Origin: Solibacillus sp040273735
Lineage (GTDB): Bacteria; Bacillota; Bacilli; Bacillales_A; Planococcaceae
Reading direction: 5' to 3'
Assembly (NCBI RefSeq): GCF_040273735.1
Contig: NZ_JBELZM010000010.1
Span: 79,347 to 143,346 of the forward strand
Length of the DNA stretch: 64,000 nucleotides
Below, in pieces: positions 53,882-61,926 of the stretch. A model generated the notes under the pieces. The model was not told the DNA's origin. It did not search any database and saw only the letters and a list, made by a program, of their open reading frames with translations. A program made the translations under genes and the position numbers. Positions within the stretch are counted from its first letter, which is position 1. Each line of letters opens with the position of its first letter.

Positions 53882-54343
53882 TTACTCTTCTTCAGTATCA
53901 ATTGTATATAGAATAATTAAATCCCCGATACCTTCTAATGTAGCTGGTATTTTAAATGCTTGCTTGAAGCCGTATAATTTCGCATGTCCGACCATTACAG
54001 TAGGTGGCGTAATATCAAGCTCCAAATCATGTTGGACTGTGTATGTACATAAATTACCGGCAATCATATTTCCGAGTTCGCCTGTAAAAGACTCAAGCAT
54101 AGCACCTTCTAAAGGCATTCCAAACATCGCAGAGCCGATTGCACTAAAACTTTCCGGTGTGCCATCAATGATAATGCGTCCTTTAATATCGCCAACTAAT
54201 CCTATAAGCACACCCAACTCTAGTTGTTCATAAGGTTCATTTATGATGGAAGGAGATTTAACATCTATAATCATAGGTAATATAGTTTTTAGTGAATGTA
54301 TTGTCCCGTTTAAAATAGTTTGAATATGCATCGAATTACTCAA
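53882..54343 (-). CDS. CheX-like chemotaxis phosphatase family protein
   Basis: A 153-residue protein of the CheC/CheX fold. Characteristic parts are a Gly-rich strand pair (VLIGLVGDIKGRIIIDGTPE, ~46-65) and ESFTGELGNMIAGNLCTYTV (~84-103), which holds the E-xx-N helix of CheX that contacts CheY-phosphate. It likely dephosphorylates a response regulator. It is alone on the minus strand, with no other chemotaxis genes near. Confidence 0.82.
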   Translation of the reverse strand: MSNSMHIQTILNGTIHSLKTILPMIIDVKSPSIINEPYEQLELGVLIGLVGDIKGRIIIDGTPESFSAIGSAMFGMPLEGAMLESFTGELGNMIAGNLCTYTVQHDLELDITPPTVMVGHAKLYGFKQAFKIPATLEGIGDLIILYTIDTEEE

Positions 54344-54427
54344 TAATAATTTCTCCTTCCTGGACTTTTAATTCATATTAACATGTTACTTCGGTATATG
54401 TATAGAAGAAAATTAAAAGAGGCTGTA

Positions 54428-54456
54428 TTGACAGATAATTTCAGAGCATATATAAT
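54428..54456 (+). promoter_or_regulatory. Consensus sigma-A promoter
   Basis: Exact TTGACA and TATAAT with a 17-base spacer. The start is expected near 54463, inside the Fur box. Confidence 0.92.
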
Positions 54457-54461
54457 GAAAA

Positions 54462-54476
54462 TGATAATTATTATCA
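54462..54476 (+). promoter_or_regulatory. Fur box over the transcription start
   Basis: TGATAATTATTATCA, a perfect 7-1-7 inverted repeat of the Bacillus Fur type. Iron-loaded Fur bound here would block the promoter directly. Confidence 0.88.
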
Positions 54477-54497
54477 GTATATAGGGCGGTGTTTGAA

Positions 54498-54578
54498 ATG
54501 TTGTATGCTTTTATTGGGGCAACAGTGATCGTTTATGTGGCAATTGGAAACCATGTGTTAAAAAATGTAGCAAATTAG
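54498..54578 (+). CDS. Iron-regulated micro-protein, 26 residues
   Basis: The 26-codon ORF (starts MLYAFIGATVIVYVAIG) lies behind AGGGCGGTG in a ~170-nt transcript bounded by the Fur-controlled promoter and a strong terminator. The product would be a single membrane-spanning helix with a short polar tail. B. subtilis has small Fur-regulated proteins (FbpA/B/C) acting with the sRNA FsrA; homology cannot be judged at this length. The transcript could also act as an RNA. Confidence 0.6.
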   Translation: MLYAFIGATVIVYVAIGNHVLKNVAN

Positions 54579-54602
54579 AAATTGAAATATTGAAAATTAT
54601 TC

Positions 54603-54634
54603 ATCGCATTGTCACATTGACAATGCGATTTTTA
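54603..54634 (+). terminator. Terminator of the Fur-controlled transcript
   Basis: ATCGCATTGTCA / TGACAATGCGAT perfect 12-bp stem and TTTT. Confidence 0.93.
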
Positions 54635-54709
54635 TGTAATAGAGTAGAAATTTCATGAAATATGTTCCAAAATAGGAAGTATAAATATTTGATAAGTGAG
54701 GTCATCGCA

Positions 54710-55504
54710 TTGGTCAACGTTGTAAAGAGAAATAATATTTCGATCAAGGGTAAGGGAGAGCAAATTTTATTATTTGCGCATGGGTTTGGCTGTGATCAAA
54801 ATTTATGGCAAAGTTTAATTTCTTATTTTGAGGAATCGTACAAAATTATTCTTTTTGATTATGTAGGTGCTGGTAACTCCGATATAACGGCATATGATAG
54901 TGTGAAATATAATAGCTTAGATGGTTATGTACAGGACGTCATCGACATTATTGAGACATACGATCTTAAAAATATTATTTTTATTGGTCACTCTGTAAGT
55001 TCGATGATCGGTATGCTAGCTGCTATAAAAATGCCGCAATACTTTTCAAAGCTTATTATGATAGGCCCTTCCCCTTATTATTTGAATGATGGAGATTATA
55101 AAGGGGGATTTGATCGAAGTGAAATTGATGAACTGCTTGTAACAATGGAAATGAATTTTGAAGGTTGGGCAAGCTATATGGCCCCAATTGCAATGGATCA
55201 ATCAAGTGATTCACCATTAACAAAGAGACTTGAAGAATCATTTGTATCAACGAATTCAAGTATTGCGAGACAGTTTGCAGAAGTCACTTTCTTTAGTGAT
55301 TCACGATATCGATTAGGGGAGACGCAAATTCCTACATTAATCCTGCAATGCGCGAATGATAGTATTGTACCGATTGAAGTAGGCTATTATTTAAGCGCTC
55401 ATATTCCGAACAATGAATTGGTAATATTAGATACTAGGGGGCATTATCCACATTTAAGCGACCCGAAATTAACAGCAGAAATTATATTAAACTACTTAAA
55501 ATAA
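54710..55504 (+). CDS. rsbQ: RsbQ-like alpha/beta hydrolase
   Basis: A 264-residue hydrolase; TTG 54710 follows GTGAGGTC and gives the same N-terminus length as B. subtilis RsbQ. The likely triad is S95 (GHSVSSMIGM), D217 (LQCANDSIVP) and H245 (RGHYPH). Blocks such as FAHGFGCDQNLW, ILFDYVGAGNSD, LDGYVQDVIDI and GPSPYYLND follow RsbQ closely. RsbQ is needed for the PAS-containing phosphatase RsbP to sense energy stress, probably by making or delivering a small ligand. Here the partner gene 20 bases downstream has a PAS domain fused to GGDEF instead. Confidence 0.9.
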   Translation: MVNVVKRNNISIKGKGEQILLFAHGFGCDQNLWQSLISYFEESYKIILFDYVGAGNSDITAYDSVKYNSLDGYVQDVIDIIETYDLKNIIFIGHSVSSMIGMLAAIKMPQYFSKLIMIGPSPYYLNDGDYKGGFDRSEIDELLVTMEMNFEGWASYMAPIAMDQSSDSPLTKRLEESFVSTNSSIARQFAEVTFFSDSRYRLGETQIPTLILQCANDSIVPIEVGYYLSAHIPNNELVILDTRGHYPHLSDPKLTAEIILNYLK

Positions 55505-55524
55505 GGATAGGGGCGTATGCATCG

Positions 55525-56511
55525 ATGGATAGACGTCTAGCTCAATTGCCTTGTGGATATATCAATACAAACGAGCAATATACAATTATTGATGTAAATG
55601 AAACATTTTTGCAATGGACAAATTACAGGCTTGAAGAGTTATATGGACAACATCTTGAAAAGTTGTTTTCATCCAGTAGTAAATTAATTTTCCATTCGTA
55701 TTTTTATCCCAATATGGCAATGTATCAATTTGTAGATGAACTTTTTATTAACATACAGAATGCTGCTGGACAAACAATGCCATGTTTAGTCAATGCAAAA
55801 CAAGTCAATATGGAAGGTGAGAATTTTGTCGATATTGTCATGATGCCAATGAACAAGCGAATTGAATATGAGCGTGAAGTTCGACAAGCGAAACTATTAT
55901 TGGAAGAAGCATATAACGAGAAAACAATCGCCCATGAACATTTGCAGCAAATTAATAAAAAAATTGAAGAGAAACAGCAGCAATTAATTCAAATGAACGA
56001 AGAACTACAGTATATTTCCAATACAGACAACTTAACCGGTATTGGCAATCGCCGTTTTTTCCATCAAAAGCTTCAAATCCATATTGAGCAGTTTAATAAA
56101 CATGGAATTCCATTTTCCTTGCTCGTAATGGATATTGACCATTTCAAACAGGTGAATGATATATATGGACATGCAATAGGAGATTTGGTTTTAGCACAAT
56201 TAGGAGTTCTATTGAAAACAGCTGCTCGTGACCAGGATATTCCCGCACGATTTGGGGGAGAAGAATTTATTTTACTGTTAGGCCAAACAGATGAAGAGAA
56301 AGCGTTTGAAATTGCCCAACAGTTGATTAAACAGTTTGAGAAAACAATATGGCCATCAGTTGGCCGGTTAACGGTAAGTATCGGCTGTACAACATTTAAA
56401 AAGGGTGATACTGAGAGCTCTGTTTTTGAACATGCGGATGATGCACTCTATGAATCAAAGCGAAATGGACGCAACCAGGCAACACAGTATGAAGCGATGA
56501 AAAGGATGTAG
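55525..56511 (+). CDS. RsbP-like PAS domain fused to diguanylate cyclase
   Basis: A 328-residue protein. Residues 1-115 form a PAS domain whose wording (LPCGYINTNEQYTIIDVN; SYFYPNMAMYQFVDEL; CLVNAKQVN; IVMMPMNKRIEYE) is close to the N-terminus of RsbP as I recall it. A coiled coil (~115-165) leads to a GGDEF domain with GGEEF at 244-248 and an RxxD inhibitory site at 235-238. It should make cyclic di-GMP. Pairing with rsbQ suggests that the same metabolic signal drives a second messenger rather than the sigma-B phosphatase branch. Confidence 0.92.
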   Translation: MDRRLAQLPCGYINTNEQYTIIDVNETFLQWTNYRLEELYGQHLEKLFSSSSKLIFHSYFYPNMAMYQFVDELFINIQNAAGQTMPCLVNAKQVNMEGENFVDIVMMPMNKRIEYEREVRQAKLLLEEAYNEKTIAHEHLQQINKKIEEKQQQLIQMNEELQYISNTDNLTGIGNRRFFHQKLQIHIEQFNKHGIPFSLLVMDIDHFKQVNDIYGHAIGDLVLAQLGVLLKTAARDQDIPARFGGEEFILLLGQTDEEKAFEIAQQLIKQFEKTIWPSVGRLTVSIGCTTFKKGDTESSVFEHADDALYESKRNGRNQATQYEAMKRM

Positions 56512-56550
56512 CTTTCTTTTTTGAGTTTTAGGATAACTGATACATACAAT

Positions 56551-56583
56551 AAAAGGCTAATTAATTACTTCATTAGCCTTTTT
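56551..56583. terminator. Bidirectional terminator
   Basis: AAAAGGCTAAT / ATTAGCCTTTT stem between convergent genes, with T-runs in both directions. Confidence 0.85.
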
Positions 56584-56624
56584 AATGACGATGAAGTTTT
56601 CGTACAATTACATTTTCTTAATAG

Positions 56625-57614
56625 TTAAAGCCATTGTTCAATACAAGTAATCGATTGGTTGATCGTGTCCAGACGGATTTTTTTGCCGATCGCCAAAGGG
56701 AACATCGGGTGAGTATGGGCACAGTCGACATCGGCAAGAATAGGAATAATTTTACCATCCAGCTGTTCCAATAACAGATCAAGCGGCTGCTTGCCTGTCC
56801 CTTCATCATCAAAGAGCTCGTGTTTTCCAAGGATAATACCTGCAGCTTTATCAAATATCCCGTGCAATTTCAACATCGCAAAATTCTTTTCTACAGTTGA
56901 CGCACACTTCAATGAATCCTCAATCAGTAATATATCACCCGTATTAATAACAGGAAAATAAGCTGTCCCGATGAAGCCGTACATTGTATTATTATTGCCG
57001 CCAATTAAACGCCCTTCAACAACACCTTCATGAATACTGATCCATTTATTTGAGTACAGTGTTTTTGGCTTCTCATAATCTAGCCAGTTAATCATTTCAT
57101 CTGACCATATACGTGGCATTGGAATCGAGTACGGAACGCTTGGTTGACAAAAATAGCGGTCAAAATAATTGTATGTTTCATGGACAAGCGGCTCAAATTC
57201 TCCGAACGAAGGGATGAGTGCCGGCCCGTAAAATGTAGGAATATTCGTTTTGGCAAAAAGAGCCAATAAAATTGCAGTAGTATCAGAGTAGCCAATCACA
57301 ATTTTCGGATTATTTTTAAACGCATCGTAATCTATATAGGGGAGCAGGCTATTAGAATTCGTACCGCCGATTGAGGACATGATCATTTTAATTGATGGAT
57401 CTCTCAGTAGCTGATTAAATTCTTCAGCACGTTCCTTTGGCGTCCCTGACCGATAGCCATCTTGTTTACCTGTAAGAGTTCCCTCGATAATGTGAAATCC
57501 TTTTTTCTCCAAAAATTCTTTACCGCGAATGTACCGCAATTTTGCGGTAGCAGTTGCCGGTACAGAAGGTGAGAAAATGCCGATCTTATCTCCTCGTTGC
57601 AATGGATGAAACAT
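56625..57614 (-). CDS. S66 family LD-carboxypeptidase / MccF-like protein
   Basis: A 329-residue serine peptidase. The N-terminus RGDKIGIFSPSVPATA and the nucleophile loop PKIVIGYSDTTAILLAL (Ser ~113) are family marks. The Glu (LLIEDSLKCAS) and His (DVDCAHTHPMFPLAIG) of the triad are visible. S66 enzymes cut L,D-peptide bonds in muropeptides (LdcA) or inactivate microcin C-type nucleotide antibiotics (MccF). The Bacillus MccF-type length and the loop NNNTMYG suggest the MccF branch. Confidence 0.9.
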   Translation of the reverse strand: MFHPLQRGDKIGIFSPSVPATATAKLRYIRGKEFLEKKGFHIIEGTLTGKQDGYRSGTPKERAEEFNQLLRDPSIKMIMSSIGGTNSNSLLPYIDYDAFKNNPKIVIGYSDTTAILLALFAKTNIPTFYGPALIPSFGEFEPLVHETYNYFDRYFCQPSVPYSIPMPRIWSDEMINWLDYEKPKTLYSNKWISIHEGVVEGRLIGGNNNTMYGFIGTAYFPVINTGDILLIEDSLKCASTVEKNFAMLKLHGIFDKAAGIILGKHELFDDEGTGKQPLDLLLEQLDGKIIPILADVDCAHTHPMFPLAIGKKIRLDTINQSITCIEQWL

Positions 57615-57723
57615 ATAATCACCTATCTTTACTAATTTATAGTTTTGGATATATGTTAAAATTATACAATATATTCGAGCAGAAAAAAGGAAATAATAAA
57701 TGTAGAGTATATGATAGAAAATG

Positions 57724-57762
57724 AGGAGGTGAGCAGCTAGTTACGTCAACTAGTGTCAAATG
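57724..57762 (+). promoter_or_regulatory. Displaced ribosome binding site and hairpin before glsA
   Basis: AGGAGG (57724-57729) is 30 bases from the only sensible ATG at 57760. Between them CTAGTT/AACTAG (57737-57742 with 57748-57753) can fold. Folding would bring the binding site to about 13 bases from the start. Confidence 0.5.
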
Positions 57763-58680
57763 AACAAATTACAAAATATTTATGAACAGGCAAAGCAAAT
57801 GACAGCAGGTGGTAAGGTCGCATCGTATATACCAGCACTTGCTGCAGCAAATAGTGATTTGTTTGCAGTAAGTTTACTAAGCGCAGAACAGGAAATCGAA
57901 TTAGGTGATTGTACAGAAACTTTTACGCTTCAAAGTGTCGTGAAAGTAATCAGTTTTATGGTCGCTGCAAATCACCACGGTATAGAGGAAATCATGGATT
58001 ATGTTGATGTGGAGCCGACAGGGGATTCATTTAATTCGATCGTCCGCTTGGAAGGCCATAATAATAAGCCGTTCAATCCGATGATCAATGCAGGGGCGAT
58101 AACGATCGCTTCGTTACTTCCAGGTGAGACAATGTTCGAAAAAGTGAAATCTGTGACGACTTATTTAGAACAAATGATTGGAAAGAAAGTGCATATTAAT
58201 AATGAAATCTATTTTTCGGAATACCAGTCAGCTGATTATAACCGGGCAATCGCCTATATATTACAGGCGAATGGTTTCCTGAAATCAGATGTTGAGGAAG
58301 CTCTTCAAGTCTATTTACAGCTCTGCTCGATTTCAGTAAATGTGTCAGATTTAGCGAAAATGGCATTTTATTTTGCGACTAATGGAAAAGAAAGTGAAGC
58401 TTGCTGCAATAAAGAGGTAATTAATATTGCAAAAGCTTTAATGCTCACATGCGGCATGTATAATGCATCCGGAAAATTTGCAGCGTTTGTTGGGTTGCCG
58501 GCAAAGAGCGGTGTATCCGGTGCAATCATTGCCATTGTACGTAATGGTGAAATAGAACAACTGAAAGGTCCGATTGGCATCGGCATTTATGGACCAGCAA
58601 TTGATCAAGTCGGTAATAGTGTAGCAGGCACCGATTTTTTGATGCACCTGTCAAAGGATTATGATTTGTTTTGTTTATAA
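57760..58680 (+). CDS. glsA: Glutaminase
   Basis: A 306-residue enzyme of the serine-dependent glutaminase family, which has a beta-lactamase-like fold. The SxxK catalytic motif is in FTLQSVVKVISF (~56-67), PTGDSFNSIVRLE follows, NPMINAGAI (~108-116) is diagnostic, and PAKSGVSGAIIAI (~247-259) is the late motif. It hydrolyses glutamine to glutamate and ammonia. The protein starts MNKLQNIYEQAKQ, fitting family starts. Confidence 0.94.
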   Translation: MNKLQNIYEQAKQMTAGGKVASYIPALAAANSDLFAVSLLSAEQEIELGDCTETFTLQSVVKVISFMVAANHHGIEEIMDYVDVEPTGDSFNSIVRLEGHNNKPFNPMINAGAITIASLLPGETMFEKVKSVTTYLEQMIGKKVHINNEIYFSEYQSADYNRAIAYILQANGFLKSDVEEALQVYLQLCSISVNVSDLAKMAFYFATNGKESEACCNKEVINIAKALMLTCGMYNASGKFAAFVGLPAKSGVSGAIIAIVRNGEIEQLKGPIGIGIYGPAIDQVGNSVAGTDFLMHLSKDYDLFCL

Positions 58681-58687
58681 TAGGAAA

Positions 58688-58727
58688 AGGAACATTCCCT
58701 CAAAAAATAAAGGAATGTTTCTTTTTT
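58688..58727 (+). terminator. Terminator after glsA
   Basis: GGAACATTCC / GGAATGTTTC stem (one wobble) and TTTTTT. Confidence 0.85.
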
Positions 58728-58730
58728 AGT

Positions 58731-60191
58731 TTAACGATAAGGAAGAAGTTCGATAACTTTCGTTGCGGTGTTTTTTACAAATGTTGCGTCATGCTCCACA
58801 AATAATAACGTCGGTTTATATTGAGCGATCATTTTTTCAATCTGTTGCTGGTTAAAAACATCCAAATAGTTGAGCGGTTCATCCCAAATATAAAATTCTG
58901 CTTCGAGTCCCAGCGACTTTGAAAATTCGACTTTCTTTTGCTGACCCATGCTCATACTTTCGATTGGAACCTGAAAAACATCACGGTTTAATCCGAAAAT
59001 GCGTAAATTGTTTAAAAATAATGTGTAGTCGATTTGCTGTTCAAAGGCATAGTCTTTTAACATCCCTCGATTATATTCATAATTTTGGCGGATAACACTT
59101 GTGCTCAACCCTTGTGGCATGTTCATTTCGCCGTTTACAGTACCGGAAAATGTACCTTGTAAATATTGAACAAGTGATGTTTTACCACTACCGTTCGGTC
59201 CGACAATGGCAACTTGCTCTCCTTGGAAAATTTCAAATGAAATAGGTTGGAACAGCGGTTGATCACTATAACTCAACGTAAAATTTTTCACCCGAAGCAC
59301 AGGATTCCGATGCTTAAATTGACATTTTATCGTCAAATCGCTTATCATTTCAATATTTTTCAGCAGATTCGTTTTATTCTCGATTTTTTCCTGTGTGCGT
59401 TTTTCGATAGCTTTTGCCCGTTTATTCATACGTTTTGCAACGGCATTACCGAACGGATCATTACCTGAAGGCTTTTCACGTTGCCCGGCCCAGTTAGACT
59501 TTTCGCGAGCCGTTTTTTGCAGGCGGTTGATTTCAGCGTTTAATGAGCGATTTTGCTCGAGTTCAAACTCGTCCTGTAGCTTCTTCTGCTGTTCATAAAT
59601 TGAGAAGTTTCCTTTGTATACGCTAAGTTGGCTTTTTTCAATCGCCAAAATATGTGTGACCACTTCATCGATAAATTGACGGTCATGACTGACGACGATA
59701 AAGCCTTTTTTCTTTTTCAAATAGTTTGCAACGATGGACCGGCCTTTCATATCGAGGTGATTCGTCGGTTCATCGAGCAGCAGAAAACGGTTTTCTTCAC
59801 AAAAGACAGCAGCAAGCATTATTTTTGTTTGTTCGCCTCCTGACAATTGCTCAAAGGGCATCCATAGCAACGATTGATCAAGCGACAAAAGCTGGCATTC
59901 CCGTTCGAGCTTCCATAACTCAACTGGCATTACCTCATCAATCGCATAATACGTACTAACTTTTGAATCGCGAATAGTAAGGGGAAAATAATGGAATTCT
60001 TCATCACTTGTTACTGTTCCGCTGTATGGTAATTTGTTTTGCAGTAAATGAAGCAAAGTTGTTTTTCCACGACCATTACGGCCTATCAGACCAAGCTTCC
60101 AAGTATTATCGATCGTTATATTAATGTTATTAAATAATGGTTCTTCGAGTAAATCATAGCTAAATGATACGTTTTTCATTTCTATTGGCAT
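58731..60191 (-). CDS. ABC-F ATPase, ribosome-protection type
   Basis: A 486-residue protein with two nucleotide-binding domains and no membrane part. NBD1 has Walker A IGRNGRGKTTLL (~36-47), signature LSGGEQTK (~115-122) and LLLDEPTNHLD (~136-146). NBD2 has VGPNGSGKTSLV, MSMGQQKK and YIWDEPLNYLD. The long charged linker (~185-285) is the interdomain arm that reaches the ribosomal P site. Family relatives such as Vga, Lsa and VmlR give resistance to lincosamide, pleuromutilin and streptogramin A drugs. Its leader has an attenuator. Confidence 0.9.
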   Translation of the reverse strand: MPIEMKNVSFSYDLLEEPLFNNINITIDNTWKLGLIGRNGRGKTTLLHLLQNKLPYSGTVTSDEEFHYFPLTIRDSKVSTYYAIDEVMPVELWKLERECQLLSLDQSLLWMPFEQLSGGEQTKIMLAAVFCEENRFLLLDEPTNHLDMKGRSIVANYLKKKKGFIVVSHDRQFIDEVVTHILAIEKSQLSVYKGNFSIYEQQKKLQDEFELEQNRSLNAEINRLQKTAREKSNWAGQREKPSGNDPFGNAVAKRMNKRAKAIEKRTQEKIENKTNLLKNIEMISDLTIKCQFKHRNPVLRVKNFTLSYSDQPLFQPISFEIFQGEQVAIVGPNGSGKTSLVQYLQGTFSGTVNGEMNMPQGLSTSVIRQNYEYNRGMLKDYAFEQQIDYTLFLNNLRIFGLNRDVFQVPIESMSMGQQKKVEFSKSLGLEAEFYIWDEPLNYLDVFNQQQIEKMIAQYKPTLLFVEHDATFVKNTATKVIELLPYR

Positions 60192-60250
60192 ATATTCATA
60201 CCTCCAAATTTTGGTTTGAAAGTATACGCATTCACAAAGAATATTTATAT

Positions 60251-60466
60251 ATAAAAAATCCTTCTGAAAAAGTCAGAAGGATTAGTAATCATACGTAAAT
60301 AAGCCTTTAAAATCGCTAAAGGAGTATAAATGGGCAGACTAATCCTATTTTATGTGAAAATGCGTATACATTTTTACGTGTAAAATAGAATTATTTATCC
60401 ATCAGCCATTCATCTTCCTTTCCAGTAAATTACTAGTAGTATGCCATAGATCGTTTGGGAATTCAA
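60251..60466 (-). promoter_or_regulatory. Transcription attenuator leader of the ABC-F gene
   Basis: Reading the minus strand: promoter TTGAAT-17-CATACT (60466 to 60438), then GGAAAGGAAG followed by tiny reading frames, then AGGATTAGT (60346-60338). Next comes the terminator stem AATCCTTCTGA/TCAGAAGGATT with six T (60283-60253). The segment ACTAATCCT (60286-60278), which includes the terminator's 5' arm, is the exact complement of the earlier AGGATTAGT, so an antiterminator can form. This is the classic drug-induced attenuation layout. Confidence 0.8.
60395..60413 (-). CDS. Very short leader peptide frames (MNG or MADG)
   Basis: Behind GGAAAGGAAG, ATG at 60413 opens a 3-codon frame (stop at 60402), and ATG at 60409 a 4-codon frame (stop at 60395). 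Leader peptides of three to a few codons are known in ABC-F attenuators such as Listeria lmo0919. Ribosome stalling here by a drug would favour read-through. Confidence 0.4.
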
Positions 60467-60619
60467 CCCTCTTATTCATGGAGCAATCAAATCCAAAAGA
60501 AAATCCATTTTTCCTTTGGAGAAAATTATAAAGTGGGAATAACTCATATTAGTAAACGAAAAATAAAAATGTTTACAAATATGATGACGCATTTTATAAA
60601 TGTTATAGAGGTGATGTTT

Positions 60620-61348
60620 TTGGAAATTCAAAATATTTCAACGGAAGCACTTATAAAAGGTTTTGAAATGAAACAGGAATGTTATCAATGTTTGTTTTGT
60701 AAACAGTCCTATCATTTAGATGAAGTCTTTCCGTATGACAATCGTTTTCTGACAGCGGAAGGCATGATTAAAAAGCATATTGAGCTGGCGCATATTTCAC
60801 CATTTCATGCTTTGCTTGCTTTAGATAAAAAAGTGAGCGGGTTGTCAGATGTTCAAATTGAAATGATGCAGCATTTTTTCGAAGGCAAAACCGATCAGGA
60901 AATTGTAAGTGATAGCAATGTTTCGAGTGTATCAACAGTTCGTCAGCATCGCTTTAAACTTCGTGAAAAGGAAAAACAGGCGAAAATTTTTATTGCCCTC
61001 ATGCAGCTAATGAAAAACCCTGAACATTATCAAATACATAAAGGGGCGAGACAAGTGGATGAACGTTATAGTATCGAACAGAAGGAACGAGAAAAAGTAC
61101 TGACTACCTATTTTAAAAACGGGTTGGACGCGGGGATAGAAACGATTCCAAGTAAGGAAAAGAAAAAACTCATTATCCTTCAGCATATTTTAAAGCGTTT
61201 TGAAGAAGGGAAGCACTACCATGAAAAAGATGTGAATGAAATTTTAAAGACTGTTCATGATGATTTTGTATCACTGCGCCGTCATCTGATTGAGTATGGC
61301 TTTATGGAGCGGAGTGACGATGGTTCGGAGTACTGGGTGAAAAAATAG
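60620..61348 (+). CDS. Zinc-finger / HTH / DUF2087 transcription regulator
   Basis: A 242-residue protein. TTG 60620 follows AGAGGTG at proper spacing; upstream in-frame starts lie in the ABC-F promoter region. The N-terminus has a C2H2-like site (CYQCLFC...HIELAH, ~25-60). A LuxR-type helix-turn-helix follows (SDVQIEMMQHFFEGKTDQEI, ~75-120). The C-terminal ~80 residues are a DUF2087 domain (LTTYFKNG; LRRHLIEYGFMERSDDGSEYW). It likely binds DNA and regulates the adjacent genes. Confidence 0.85.
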   Translation: MEIQNISTEALIKGFEMKQECYQCLFCKQSYHLDEVFPYDNRFLTAEGMIKKHIELAHISPFHALLALDKKVSGLSDVQIEMMQHFFEGKTDQEIVSDSNVSSVSTVRQHRFKLREKEKQAKIFIALMQLMKNPEHYQIHKGARQVDERYSIEQKEREKVLTTYFKNGLDAGIETIPSKEKKKLIILQHILKRFEEGKHYHEKDVNEILKTVHDDFVSLRRHLIEYGFMERSDDGSEYWVKK

Positions 61349-61359
61349 GGGGGCTATCT

Positions 61360-61707
61360 ATGAAGGTAGAGCTGACACGATATCGTGTAAAAGCCGGGAA
61401 AACTTCTTTAGTAAATGAATGGATGGATTTTTTAAATGATCATATGGAAGATGTACTCGTAACACTTGAGGGAGAAAAAATGTATGTGGAAACAATTTTT
61501 CACGAACATTTCAATGGTGAAGAATATTTATACTGGTATTCGGTGCAAGGAAAAGGTGGGGTGGATGTTGATGATTCCACCCATTGGATTGATAAAAGAC
61601 ATCTGGAATACTGGGATGAATGCATCGATGAAAGCTTTGGTTCTATTGATTTGAAAACAGAGGTCGTAATGATTCCTGAAAAAGTACGGGCTAGTATGAA
61701 CTGTTAA
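61360..61707 (+). CDS. DUF6176 family protein
   Basis: A 115-residue protein 11 bases after the regulator. The pattern RYRVKAGKTSLVNEWMDFLN, GEKMYVETIFHE and WIDKRHLEYWDECID matches DUF6176-type dimeric alpha-beta-barrel proteins. It is presumably co-regulated with the DUF2087 protein, a common pairing. Function is unknown. Confidence 0.8.
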   Translation: MKVELTRYRVKAGKTSLVNEWMDFLNDHMEDVLVTLEGEKMYVETIFHEHFNGEEYLYWYSVQGKGGVDVDDSTHWIDKRHLEYWDECIDESFGSIDLKTEVVMIPEKVRASMNC

Positions 61708-61926
61708 TGAAACACTGATTCTTAATATTAGAGAAATAAATTTTCTGAAAATAATATTCAGGTTTGTATGTTCTTAATAAAATATATTCATTTTCGTCCT
61801 TTAAACGAGAAAACCAACTAAAATTATATGATTATCTTAATTTCAATCAAAATACTTGTATTATAGTAGTATTATATTATATTATATCCCTATTGATAAA
61901 CTTGGTTTTAAATAGGAGGAATTATT

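Noticed and set aside
61708..61926. Riboswitch or clear operator upstream of tsuA
   Set aside because: The stretch is AT-rich without a recognisable conserved fold or paired motif.
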